DNA from: an uncultured Bacteroides sp.
GTDB lineage: Bacteria > Bacteroidota > Bacteroidia > Bacteroidales > Bacteroidaceae
Assembly: GCA_945965395.1 (NCBI GenBank)
Contig: CAMFND010000098.1
Location: 1 to 35,498 of the forward strand
Direction of reading: 5' to 3'
Length of the DNA: 35,498 nt
A program made the translations under genes and the position numbers. Below, piece after piece: positions 25,584 through 33,855 of the stretch; the first letter of the stretch is position 1, and every line of letters begins with the position of its first letter. Under the pieces are notes generated by a model. The model ran no database searches. It was given only the letters and a program-made list of their open reading frames with translations, and had not been told where the DNA came from.

Positions 25584-27635
25584 ATGCAAAAAGGTAATAT
25601 CGGGGTTACAACAGAAAACATATTCCCCATCATAAAGAAGTTCTTGTATAGCGACCATGAAATTTTCCTCCGTGAACTGGTTTCCAATGCGGTGGATGCA
25701 ACTCAGAAATTGAAGACACTGGCCGCTACGGGCGATTTTAAAGGTGAACTGGGCGATTTGACGGTACGTGTAAAAGTGGACAAGGAAAACGGTACCATCA
25801 CTATCAGCGACCGTGGTCTGGGTATGACGGCCGAAGAAATCGACAAGTACATCAACCAGATTGCCTTCTCAGGAGCAAATGACTTCCTGGAAAAATACAA
25901 GGACGATGCCAATGCCATCATCGGTCACTTCGGTCTGGGATTCTACTCAGCCTTCATGGTAGCCAAGACGGTAGACATCGTAACTCTTTCTTATAAGGAA
26001 GGTGCCAAGGCCGTGAAATGGAGTTGCGACGGAAGTCCTGAGTTTACCCTTGAAGAAACAGAACGTAGCGACCGTGGAACCGACATCATCCTGCACGTGG
26101 ATGAAGATTGCAAGGAATTCCTGGAAGAATCTCGCTTGCAGGGCTTGCTCACCAAGTATTGTCACTTCCTGGCCGTACCGGTAGCCTTTGGCAAAAAGAA
26201 GGAATGGAAAGACGGCAAGCAGGTAGAAACGGATGAAGACAACCTGATTAACGACACTTGTCCTATCTGGACCAAGAAACCGTCGGACTTGAAGGAAGAG
26301 GATTACAAGAAATTCTACCGCGACCTGTATCCGATGGCCGACGAACCGCTGTTCTGGATTCACCTGAACGTGGACTATCCGTTCAACCTGACCGGTGTGC
26401 TCTACTTCCCGAAAATCAAGAGCAACATCGATTTGCAGCGTAACAAGATTCAGTTGTATTGCAACCAGGTATATGTGACCGACTCAGTAGAAGGTATCGT
26501 GCCCGACTTCCTGACCTTGCTTCACGGTGTCATCGATTCTCCGGACATTCCGTTGAACGTATCTCGTTCTTACTTGCAGAGCGATTCGAACGTGAAGAAG
26601 ATTTCTACTTACATCACGAAGAAGGTATCCGACCGCTTGCAATCTATCTTCAAGAACGACCGTAAGGAATTTGAAGAGAAATGGGACGACCTGAAGATTT
26701 TCATCAACTACGGTATGCTGACTCAGGAAGATTTCTATGAAAAGGCTTCCAAGTTTGCTTTATTCAAGGATACAGACAACAAGTATTACACTTTCGAAGA
26801 ATACCAGACATTAATCAAGGATAATCAGACCGACAAGAACGGTAGCCTGATTTACCTCTACGCCAACAACCTGGACGAACAGTACACTTACATCGATGCG
26901 GCCAAGAACAAAGGCTACAACGTATTGCTCATGGACGGCCAGCTGGACGTACCGATGATTAACATGCTGGAACAGAAGTTCGAAAAGAGTCACTTCACCC
27001 GTGTGGATAGCGACATCGTAGACCGCCTGATTGTGAAGGAAGACCAGAAGGGCGAAGAACTTCCGCACGACAAGCAGGAAGTGCTCAGCTCTTTGTTCAA
27101 AGGACAGATGCCGAAGGTAAAGAAAACAGAATTCCATGTAGAAGCACACGCACTGGGCGAAAACAATGCACCGATTGTCATCACACAGGCCGAATACATG
27201 CGCCGTATGAAAGACATGGCCAGCATCCAGCCGGGCATGAGTTTCTATGGTGAAATGCCCGACATGTTCAACCTGGTATTGAATAGCGACCACCGCTTGA
27301 TCAAGCAGGTATTGAGCGATGCCGAAACGGCTTGTGCGGAAAAACTCGTACCGGTAGAATCTGAAATCGCCATGCTGACTCTCCGTCGTAACGAACTCCA
27401 GAAAGCACAGGAAGGAAAGAAGGATGAAGAAATCCCGACTGCCGAAAAAGACGAACTGAGTGATGTAGAAAAGAAGATTGAAGCGCAAAAGACCGAAAAG
27501 GAAAACATCCTGAACGGTTATGCTGCCGGCAACAAAGTGGTTCACCAGCTTATCGACCTGGCCTTGTTGCAAAACAACATGCTGAAGGGTGAAGCCCTGA
27601 CCAACTTTGTAAAACGAAGCGTGGAAATGATCTGA
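25584..27635 (+). CDS. htpG: Molecular chaperone HtpG (Hsp90)
   Basis: 683 residues from MQKGNIGVTTENIFPIIKKF. A start 18 codons earlier (25530) is in frame, but it falls on the T tract of the clpC terminator and is not plausible. The N-terminal GHKL ATPase domain shows the Glu/Asn site LRELVSNAVDATQKL, SDRGLGMTAEEI, and the lid with GHFGLGFYSAFMVA. The middle domain has the conserved arginine in PLNVSRSYLQSD. The C-terminal dimerisation domain is unusual in carrying a charged Glu/Lys segment (about 600-645). It helps fold and stabilise client proteins in the cytosol. Confidence 0.96.
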   Translation: MQKGNIGVTTENIFPIIKKFLYSDHEIFLRELVSNAVDATQKLKTLAATGDFKGELGDLTVRVKVDKENGTITISDRGLGMTAEEIDKYINQIAFSGANDFLEKYKDDANAIIGHFGLGFYSAFMVAKTVDIVTLSYKEGAKAVKWSCDGSPEFTLEETERSDRGTDIILHVDEDCKEFLEESRLQGLLTKYCHFLAVPVAFGKKKEWKDGKQVETDEDNLINDTCPIWTKKPSDLKEEDYKKFYRDLYPMADEPLFWIHLNVDYPFNLTGVLYFPKIKSNIDLQRNKIQLYCNQVYVTDSVEGIVPDFLTLLHGVIDSPDIPLNVSRSYLQSDSNVKKISTYITKKVSDRLQSIFKNDRKEFEEKWDDLKIFINYGMLTQEDFYEKASKFALFKDTDNKYYTFEEYQTLIKDNQTDKNGSLIYLYANNLDEQYTYIDAAKNKGYNVLLMDGQLDVPMINMLEQKFEKSHFTRVDSDIVDRLIVKEDQKGEELPHDKQEVLSSLFKGQMPKVKKTEFHVEAHALGENNAPIVITQAEYMRRMKDMASIQPGMSFYGEMPDMFNLVLNSDHRLIKQVLSDAETACAEKLVPVESEIAMLTLRRNELQKAQEGKKDEEIPTAEKDELSDVEKKIEAQKTEKENILNGYAAGNKVVHQLIDLALLQNNMLKGEALTNFVKRSVEMI

Positions 27636-27655
27636 TTTTCCCCCATAAAATAAGG

Positions 27656-27693
27656 AAAGCCATTCTTGCAGGTATGCAGGAATGGCTTTTTTT
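27656..27693 (+). terminator. Rho-independent terminator of htpG
   Basis: A 15-bp stem (AAAGCCATTCTTGCA at 27656-27670 with TGCAGGAATGGCTTT at 27675-27689, one T-G pair), loop GGTA, and a T run to 27693. Confidence 0.92.
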
Positions 27694-27727
27694 GTGCTTT
27701 TTATGCCCGTGGATAGAAGATAATTTG

Positions 27728-27735
27728 TACATTTG
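27728..27735 (+). promoter_or_regulatory. Probable -7 box of serB
   Basis: TACATTTG fits TAnnTTTG, 25 bp before the chosen serB start at 27761. No convincing TTTG stands at -33. Confidence 0.5.
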
Positions 27736-27760
27736 CCCAGAAACACGCAAGCAGACAACC

Positions 27761-28993
27761 ATGGAAAACAAAACCGAATTGATATTAATCCGCATCAGCG
27801 GAGTGGACCGACCGGGACTGACCGCATCGGTAACTGCCATCTTGTCTAAATATCAGGTAGACATTATGGACATCGGACAAGCTGACATTCACAGTACCTT
27901 GTCACTGGGTATTCTTTTCAAATGTTCCGATCAGGATTCCGGAAATATCATGAAGGAATTGCTTTTCAAGGCTTCTGACTTGGGTATCAATATCCGCTTC
28001 TATCCTATCAGCGACGAAGAGTATGAAACGTGGGTCAACCTGCAAGGAAAGAACCGCTACATTCTGACGCTACTGGGCAGAAAGCTTACGGCACAACAGA
28101 TTGCCGGTGCTACCAAACTTTTAGCAGAGCAACAACTGAACATCGACGGTATCCGTCGTCTGACCGGACGTATTCCCCTGGACGAGAAAAAGGCAAACGT
28201 AAGAGCCTGCATCGAATTTTCGGTGAGAGGTACTCCCAAAGACCGTGAAGAGCTACAAAGCCAGCTCATGCAGCTCAGCGCTTCACTGGGCATGGACTTC
28301 TCGTTCCAGCAAGACAATATGTACCGCCGTATGCGCCGACTCATCTGCTTTGATATGGATTCCACCCTCATTGAAACGGAGGTTATCGACGAACTGGCCA
28401 TACGGGCCGGTGTGGGCGACCAGGTGAAGGCCATCACGGAAAGAGCCATGCGCGGCGAAATCGACTTCTGCGAAAGTTTCAAGGAACGGGTGGCCCTGCT
28501 CAAGGGACTGGATGAAAGCGTGATGCGCGACATTGCCGAACATCTCCCGATTACCGAAGGAGTGGAACGCCTGATGTTCGTCCTCAAGCGCTACGGATAC
28601 AAGATTGCCATTTTGTCGGGAGGTTTCACGTATTTCGGCAACTACCTGAAAGAGAAATTCGGTATTGACTATGTCTATGCCAACCAGCTGGAAATCGTGG
28701 ACGGCAAGCTGACCGGCCGCTATTTAGGTGACATCGTAGACGGAAAACGAAAGGCTGAACTGCTTCGTCTGCTGGCACAGGTAGAAAACGTGGACATCGC
28801 ACAGACGATTGCCGTGGGCGATGGAGCCAACGACCTGCCCATGCTTTCTACGGCAGGGCTGGGAATCGCCTTCCATGCCAAGCCGAAGGTGGTGGCTAAT
28901 GCGCAACAGGCCATCAATACTATCGGACTGGATGGCGTGTTGTACTTCTTAGGATTCAAGGATTCCTATCTGGACGAACGCGGCAAATTATAA
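27761..28993 (+). CDS. serB: Phosphoserine phosphatase SerB with two ACT domains
   Basis: 410 residues from MENKTELILIRISGVDRPGL. An in-frame ATG at 27674 lies inside the htpG terminator and upstream of the -7 box, so 27761 is preferred. Two ACT domains (about 4-85 and 93-175) suggest allosteric control, perhaps by serine. The HAD phosphatase part follows: the nucleophile Asp198 in CFDMDSTLIETEVIDELA, AILSGGFTYF as motif II, and VGDGANDLPMLSTAGLGIAFHAKP as motif IV. It catalyses the last step of serine synthesis. Serine is also a substrate of the sphingolipid enzyme at 10255, a metabolic link only. Operon with the helicase 20 bp downstream. Confidence 0.95.
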   Translation: MENKTELILIRISGVDRPGLTASVTAILSKYQVDIMDIGQADIHSTLSLGILFKCSDQDSGNIMKELLFKASDLGINIRFYPISDEEYETWVNLQGKNRYILTLLGRKLTAQQIAGATKLLAEQQLNIDGIRRLTGRIPLDEKKANVRACIEFSVRGTPKDREELQSQLMQLSASLGMDFSFQQDNMYRRMRRLICFDMDSTLIETEVIDELAIRAGVGDQVKAITERAMRGEIDFCESFKERVALLKGLDESVMRDIAEHLPITEGVERLMFVLKRYGYKIAILSGGFTYFGNYLKEKFGIDYVYANQLEIVDGKLTGRYLGDIVDGKRKAELLRLLAQVENVDIAQTIAVGDGANDLPMLSTAGLGIAFHAKPKVVANAQQAINTIGLDGVLYFLGFKDSYLDERGKL

Positions 28994-29013
28994 TGACAAG
29001 ATAACATTACTAT

Positions 29014-30288
29014 ATGAAGTTTTCGGAACTGAACTTAGAAGATAGCGTCCTCGATGCCTTGGACGCAATGAATTTCCAGGAATGTACGCCCGTACAGGAA
29101 CATACCATCCCTGTCATCCTGGAAGGAAAAGACCTGATTGGCGTAGCCCAGACAGGTACGGGAAAAACGGCGGCCTACCTGCTTCCGGTGTTGAACCAGC
29201 TGAGCAAGGGAGGTTATCCGGAGGATGCCATCAATTGTATCATCATGTCGCCCACCCGCGAACTGGCCATGCAGATTGACCAGCAGATGGAGGGTTTCTC
29301 CTATTTCATGCCGGTATCAAGCGTAGCGGTGTACGGAGGAAACGACGGTATCCGTTTTGAGCAGGAAAAAAAAGGGCTGGCTTTAGGAGCGGATGTGGTA
29401 ATCGCTACTCCGGGACGTCTGATCAGCCACTTAAGCTTAGGTTATGTGGACTTGTCGAAAGTATCTTTCTTCATCCTCGACGAAGCAGACCGCATGCTCG
29501 ATATGGGATTCTCGGACGACATCATGCAGATTGTCAAGTATCTTCCCAAGGAACGGCAGACCATCATGTTCTCTGCCACCATGCCGACCAAAATCCAGCA
29601 ACTGGCCAAGACCATTCTTCACGACCCGGTAGAGGTGAAACTAGCCGTATCCAAGCCGGCGGAAAAAATCATTCAGGCTGCCTATATCTGCTATGAGGCA
29701 CAGAAACTGGGTATCATCCAGTCGCTATTCCAGTCCCAGCAACCGGAGCGTGTCATCATCTTTGCCTCTTCCAAACTGAAGGTGAAAGAAGTGACCAAGG
29801 CCCTGAAACGCATGAAGCTGAACGTAGGCGAAATGCACTCCGACCTGGAGCAAAGCCAGCGCGAGGAAATCATGCACGAGTTTCGCAACCGCCGCATCGA
29901 CATCCTGGTGGCTACCGACATCGTGGCCCGTGGGATCGACATCGACGACATCCGCCTGGTCATCAACTACGACGTGCCGCATGATAGCGAGGACTACGTA
30001 CACCGCATCGGACGTACAGCCCGCGCCAACAACGACGGATGCGCCATCACTTTTGTAAGTGAAACCGAGCAGACCCGTTTCAAGCAAATCGAAACATTCT
30101 TAGGAAAAGACATTTACAAGCTCCCCGTACCTGAAGAACTGGGCGAAGGTCCGGTATATGCTCCCCGCACTTCCAGAAAAGAAGGAGGCAAACAGGTGAA
30201 GAATTTCTCCCGCAACAAAAAGGGCGGATGGAAAAAGAAAGGGGGTAACCATGCAAAAAAGCAGGGAGAAAGAACGGTCAAGAACTGA
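29014..30288 (+). CDS. DEAD-box RNA helicase (RhlE type)
   Basis: 424 residues. Motifs in order: Q motif near FQECTPVQEHTIP, motif I AQTGTGKTAAYLLP, PTRELAMQ, motif II DEAD (ILDEADRMLDMGF), motif III SATMP, ATDIVARGIDIDD and the last motif HRIGRTARA. The short basic tail (KNKKGG, KKKGGNHAKKQ) may bind RNA. Such enzymes unwind short RNA duplexes in ribosome assembly or mRNA decay. It lies 20 bp behind serB and is closed by a bidirectional terminator. Confidence 0.93.
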   Translation: MKFSELNLEDSVLDALDAMNFQECTPVQEHTIPVILEGKDLIGVAQTGTGKTAAYLLPVLNQLSKGGYPEDAINCIIMSPTRELAMQIDQQMEGFSYFMPVSSVAVYGGNDGIRFEQEKKGLALGADVVIATPGRLISHLSLGYVDLSKVSFFILDEADRMLDMGFSDDIMQIVKYLPKERQTIMFSATMPTKIQQLAKTILHDPVEVKLAVSKPAEKIIQAAYICYEAQKLGIIQSLFQSQQPERVIIFASSKLKVKEVTKALKRMKLNVGEMHSDLEQSQREEIMHEFRNRRIDILVATDIVARGIDIDDIRLVINYDVPHDSEDYVHRIGRTARANNDGCAITFVSETEQTRFKQIETFLGKDIYKLPVPEELGEGPVYAPRTSRKEGGKQVKNFSRNKKGGWKKKGGNHAKKQGERTVKN

Positions 30289-30316
30289 TTGCCACATCTT
30301 CCTGACAGCATAAAAG

Positions 30317-30364
30317 AAGCCCGTACAAGTTCAATGAAAATACAAGAACTTGTACGGGCTTTTC
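30317..30364. terminator. Strong, probably bidirectional terminator
   Basis: A perfect 16-bp stem, AAGCCCGTACAAGTTC (30317-30332) with its complement (30346-30361), 13-nt loop, T run on the plus strand and a short T-rich run on the minus strand. It stands between the convergent helicase and M56 peptidase genes. Confidence 0.88.
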
Positions 30365-30447
30365 TTGTCAGAAATTCATGGAATACGCAGGGAGTATAGT
30401 CACCTCCCCTGCGTCATGCGCCAGCTTACGAATCCGAGAAATGAGAT

Positions 30448-32343
30448 TTACTTTTTCTTGGTAGTGATGAGAATCACGCCATTCTTTCCTTTTTCGCCAT
30501 ATATATTCGTAGCATCTGCGTCTTTCAATACAGTGATTGATTCAATACATTGAGGGTCGAGCTTGTTCATTGTTTCGGTAGAGGCCTCCGTTTTGTCTAT
30601 CAGCACCATTGGCAATGCTTCCTCTTTTCCCTGGCCGTTCTTGCCGTTCTGAAACATCTGGACGATTGCTGCCGGAACTTCGCTTTTCTGAGGAGCCGGA
30701 GTAACTCCATACCCCACTACTACGACGTCATTGTCGCCTGCCTTCGGCTTGTTGTTGGTTCCCTCCAGCATGAAAGTCACCGGGAGAGTAAATTTCACGC
30801 TGACCGGCTTTCCGTCTTGCATGCCCGGCTTCCATTTCGGCATGGTGCTGATTACACGGATAGCTTCGGCATCCAGCCACGGGTCGACCGGACGGAGCAC
30901 CTTGAAATCGCTCAGCGAACCGTCTTTCCTTACCACAAACTGCACGATGACACGCCCCTGCTTACCGGCTTCCTGTGCCTTTGCAGGATACCTGAGATTG
31001 CGTGCCATAAATTCCAGACCAGCACGCATACCGCCCGGATATTCCGGCATCTGCTCCACTACGCTAAACGTCCGGTCGTCCGATGTCACAGCTTGCAGAG
31101 CAGGCGCTACCACCTTCACATCTTTCTTTGTGTCGCTTTCAGTCAAGACAATTGTCTGGTCGGCTTTCTTCAGACAGTCTTTGACCGACATGGTAACCGT
31201 ACTCATACCGATGTAGGCCACCTGGATGCTTTGGTCGGTGCCGACTTCCAGCGTGAAATTACCGTTTTCGTCGGTAATGGTACCGTCAGTCGTATTCGCC
31301 ACAAGTACGGTTGCTGCAATGATGGGTGCTCCTTTTTCATCCACCACCTTCATCTTCAGTTTGGTCTTTTCGGCGGGATTCGACACATTTTTATCGGCAT
31401 ACGTTTCCAAAACTGCCGATAAATCATTAACTTTGACACTTGAAATCTCGTCAAGTGGTTGAGAGATTTCAGGACGGGCAAAAGCAGCTACGGTAACGGC
31501 TGCCAACGGAAGTACATAGAGGTACTTGGCACGTGCCCACGGATTGGATTTTTTTCGAATCATCATAGTGATACGTTTTTTAAGTGAACTGTGATTAAAG
31601 CTGTTGGCAATAGAGTAGAGCCTTGCGCCAACGGCTTTTTTTATTAATAGCATTTGATATTCTTTCGCATTGATGCCCTGACGGAGTACTTCTTCGTCGG
31701 CTTCGTATTCGTGGATGTTCTGCAACTCCTGCTTGAGCAGCCAGATGGCTGGATTGAACCATTGCAGCCAGGCGCAGGCTTCGGTCAGCAACAAATCCCA
31801 TGAGTGACGGTGATGGATGTGAGCCATTTCGTGCACCAGAATGTGATGTCCGCTTTCCTTCAGGTCTGTTTCCGAAATCACGATGTAGCGCATCCAGCTG
31901 AAAGGAGCCAGTTTACGATGGTGGACTACCAAGCAGACACCGTTGTCTAACCTTTCACACCGGCTGTGACGAATGAGATAAAGCATGCGTCCCAGCGACC
32001 AGAGATGACGGACAATGACAAAAAACAACCCCGCAAAATAGATTAACACCAGCCCTTCCTGCCAGTGGAACGGGCGACTTCCCTCTTCTACCACTACCGC
32101 TTCGCTATTCCATTGATACATCAGCAGTAAGTCCTCCATCGACATCACTTGTGCATTTACCGGCGAAGCCTGTTCCACCGTCACCTTTACCAAAGGCAAC
32201 AGGCACGAGAGCAGCATCACTCCCAGCAAAGCCATCCGGTTGAAACGATGGAAAGTTTCCTTGCTGAGCAGCAGGCGATAGAACAGATAGAACATCGCCA
32301 GGCAGACAGCCGACTTGAGTATATAGACTAAAAAGGTTCCCAT
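30448..32343 (-). CDS. BlaR1-type M56 peptidase fused to TonB C-terminal and SusC-plug-like modules
   Basis: 631 residues. Residues 1-270 are a BlaR1/MecR1-type M56 domain with membrane helices near 4-26, 35-53 and 96-115 and the zinc motif HEMAH at 171-175. A fourth helix is at about 276-289. Outside the membrane follow a carboxypeptidase-regulatory-like beta domain (about 328-405, VVDEKGAPIIAATVLVANT), a TonB C-terminal domain (about 433-527, PEYPGGMRAGLEFMARNLRYP to FTLPVTFML), and a stretch like the N-terminus of SusC receptors: VVVVGYG (540-546) and IESITVLKDADATNIYGEKG (600-619) followed by KNGVILITTKK. A penicillin-binding sensor domain is absent. It probably senses an envelope signal and cleaves the BlaI-type repressor encoded 13 bp upstream. 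Confidence 0.92.
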   Translation of the reverse strand: MGTFLVYILKSAVCLAMFYLFYRLLLSKETFHRFNRMALLGVMLLSCLLPLVKVTVEQASPVNAQVMSMEDLLLMYQWNSEAVVVEEGSRPFHWQEGLVLIYFAGLFFVIVRHLWSLGRMLYLIRHSRCERLDNGVCLVVHHRKLAPFSWMRYIVISETDLKESGHHILVHEMAHIHHRHSWDLLLTEACAWLQWFNPAIWLLKQELQNIHEYEADEEVLRQGINAKEYQMLLIKKAVGARLYSIANSFNHSSLKKRITMMIRKKSNPWARAKYLYVLPLAAVTVAAFARPEISQPLDEISSVKVNDLSAVLETYADKNVSNPAEKTKLKMKVVDEKGAPIIAATVLVANTTDGTITDENGNFTLEVGTDQSIQVAYIGMSTVTMSVKDCLKKADQTIVLTESDTKKDVKVVAPALQAVTSDDRTFSVVEQMPEYPGGMRAGLEFMARNLRYPAKAQEAGKQGRVIVQFVVRKDGSLSDFKVLRPVDPWLDAEAIRVISTMPKWKPGMQDGKPVSVKFTLPVTFMLEGTNNKPKAGDNDVVVVGYGVTPAPQKSEVPAAIVQMFQNGKNGQGKEEALPMVLIDKTEASTETMNKLDPQCIESITVLKDADATNIYGEKGKNGVILITTKKK

Positions 32344-32356
32344 AGGCAGACGTGTT

Positions 32357-32731
32357 TTATTGCGGTTTCTCGTTCTGTCCCTCTTCCACCTGACGGATGA
32401 GTTCTTTAAGTTCCTCCACCGAGATGTCTTCCTCTTTCACCAGCGAGGAAACAGCACCCAAGAAAGAGTTGTTGAAATATTTGGAGATGACCCCACGCAG
32501 GGTTTTCTGCCGGAACTCTTCTTCCGACACTACAGCATGATACTGGTAGGTATTACCAAACGCGGTATGCGACAGGTACCCCTTATCTTCCAGTCCCCTT
32601 ACGATGGTCGACAGAGTATTGAAGTGCGGCCGTGGTTCTTCGTAAAGTTCCACCAGCTGTTTGACGAACATCGGACCTTTCTCCCAGAAAAATCCCATGA
32701 TTTCTTCTTCTTTGGCAGTAAGTGCTTTCAT
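32357..32731 (-). CDS. BlaI/MecI/CopY family repressor
   Basis: 124 residues. The winged-helix part starts LTAKEEEIMGFFWEKGPMFVKQLVELYEE and has the recognition segment PHFNTLSTIVRGLEDKGYLSH, as in BlaI and MecI. The C-terminal part is the dimerisation/cleavage region. It should repress its own operon by binding the three dyads upstream and be inactivated by the M56 peptidase downstream. No beta-lactamase gene is next to it. Confidence 0.93.
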   Translation of the reverse strand: MKALTAKEEEIMGFFWEKGPMFVKQLVELYEEPRPHFNTLSTIVRGLEDKGYLSHTAFGNTYQYHAVVSEEEFRQKTLRGVISKYFNNSFLGAVSSLVKEEDISVEELKELIRQVEEGQNEKPQ

Positions 32732-32757
32732 ATCCGTTTCAATTGGTTATTGCAAAG

Positions 32758-32817
32758 AACTAAAAATTTTAGTTCATAAACTAATTTTTATAGTTAATAT
32801 AACTAAAGAGGATAGTT
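32758..32817 (-). promoter_or_regulatory. Three operator-like dyads AACTA-N7-TAGTT
   Basis: Copies at 32758-32774, 32779-32795 and 32801-32817 have identical half sites and identical 7-bp spacers, with centres 21 and 22 bp apart. The first is an almost perfect palindrome (GAACTAAAA-A-TTTTAGTTC). They lie 27-86 bp upstream of the repressor gene and probably overlap its promoter (GTTCTTTG at 32760-32753 resembles a -7 box). BlaI-family dimers bind such dyads. Confidence 0.75.
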
Positions 32818-32920
32818 ATATAATCATATAGAGCTTGCAATACCTTGAAACGGCTTTCATAATACTATTTCCTTATCAGTTCTGCGGATATCATTTCGGG
32901 TTTTATGTCTTTCCATTCTC

Positions 32921-33229
32921 CTATACCCTCTTTTTATAAATTTCGATACCTCTTCTTTCAATATGATCGATCAACGCTACATTCTTTAATTTATGTTTCA
33001 AAGAAATATCAAACTGATATGGCAACAGCAAATCATCTATTTCTTGAATAACTTTATTCAAATCATCACGAGACAATTCACTTCCTACCAATGTTATATC
33101 AACATCGGAGAAAGGCTTAAAATTTCCTTTGGCTCGCGAACCGTAAAGAATAACCTGTTCTATTCTTCCGCTTTGAGCAAACACTTCTAAAAGCTTCTGT
33201 AATTCTATGTCAGTAAGTCCGTAGGGCAT
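32921..33229 (-). CDS. MNT-domain nucleotidyltransferase antitoxin (MntA type)
   Basis: 102 residues. It shows the minimal nucleotidyltransferase motif GS-x10-DxD: Gly30-Ser31 (ILYGSRAKGNFKPFSDVDITL) with Asp42 and Asp44. In HepT-MntA pairs the antitoxin AMPylates the tyrosine of the HEPN toxin. The gene starts 2 bp after its partner. The last codons (KKRV) follow a run of five A; in the -1 frame an open stretch of about 22 codons continues with EGIGEWKDIKPEMISAELIRK, so an indel may have shortened the gene. Family members of about 100 residues are, however, normal. The pair lies in AT-rich accessory DNA. Confidence 0.88.
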   Translation of the reverse strand: MPYGLTDIELQKLLEVFAQSGRIEQVILYGSRAKGNFKPFSDVDITLVGSELSRDDLNKVIQEIDDLLLPYQFDISLKHKLKNVALIDHIERRGIEIYKKRV

Positions 33230-33231
33230 AA

Positions 33232-33684
33232 TTAAAATAACGTAGGCTCAATACCTGAAATTGACAACATCGTTTTCTCAAATTCAAGGAATAACGGGAA
33301 ATAAACTTTAATTATAAGTTCCAAAATCTCTTCTGCCGTTTCATCGTCATAATTATGCGATGTAAGATTTCTGTCTTCTATTGAGTTCATCCAGCGTTTG
33401 TCTGTTATAATTCCCATTTCAAAAGCTTTGCGGAAAGCATCACGCGAACCTCTTATATCAGTATATCCCTGATATTCTGCATAGTCCTTCATCACCTTCC
33501 AGACAAGTTCATGAGTATACTCGAAACGCTGTATCAATCCTTCTTTCAGCAATTCATCAATTTCATCATATTCATCTTCTTCAATATTATCTGAAACTAT
33601 TTTTACAGCCTGTTTTAACCGGAACAGTGCTTTGCGATAATTATCAAAACGTTGCAACCAACGTATATCCTTTTCTTCGTTCAT
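33232..33684 (-). CDS. HEPN-domain HepT/HI0074-type toxin (nucleotidyltransferase substrate-binding family)
   Basis: 150 residues, mostly helical. It contains the HEPN signature R-x4-H-x-Y: Arg105, His110 and Tyr112 in DRNLTSHNYDDE. In the HepT-MntA systems this motif is an RNase site and the tyrosine is the AMPylated residue. The segment GLIQRFEYTHELVWKVMKDYAEYQG is typical of the HI0074 branch. It is followed within 2 bp by the MNT gene, so the two are coexpressed. Toxin activity is inferred from the family. Confidence 0.9.
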   Translation of the reverse strand: MNEEKDIRWLQRFDNYRKALFRLKQAVKIVSDNIEEDEYDEIDELLKEGLIQRFEYTHELVWKVMKDYAEYQGYTDIRGSRDAFRKAFEMGIITDKRWMNSIEDRNLTSHNYDDETAEEILELIIKVYFPLFLEFEKTMLSISGIEPTLF

Positions 33685-33715
33685 ATCTACAATTTATTAA
33701 TAATAACACCAAACA

Positions 33716-33853
33716 TCAATCAATGGGTAACTTACCATATTCACTAATATACTCATCATGAAGAATACCGCAACATCGCCTGCCACACAGATTAGCCGCA
33801 ATTCCCGTAGTACTACTATAGCCTTCGTCTGTATAAAAAAGATATGTATTCAT
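33716..33853 (-). CDS. Small ORF of 45 residues behind the endonuclease-like gene
   Basis: Reads MNTYLFYTDEGYSSTTGIAA and ends LHDEYISEYGKLPID. It begins 2 bp after the stop of the endonuclease-like gene, which suggests cotranscription. I recognise no family; it might be the start of a longer protein lost by mutation. The gap on to the HEPN gene has no terminator. Confidence 0.4.
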   Translation of the reverse strand: MNTYLFYTDEGYSSTTGIAANLCGRRCCGILHDEYISEYGKLPID

Positions 33854-33855
33854 AC

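Noticed and set aside
26811..27758. 315-codon open frame on the minus strand over the end of htpG
   Set aside because: It is antisense to the conserved htpG C-terminus and crosses the htpG terminator; no family resemblance.
27674..27760. Upstream start for serB giving a 29-residue extension
   Set aside because: The ATG is inside the htpG terminator hairpin and upstream of the likely promoter; the ACT domain begins just after 27761.
30448..32731. Beta-lactam resistance module
   Set aside because: The repressor/peptidase pair is BlaI/BlaR1-like, but the sensor domain for beta-lactams and any beta-lactamase gene are missing, so a resistance role is not supported.
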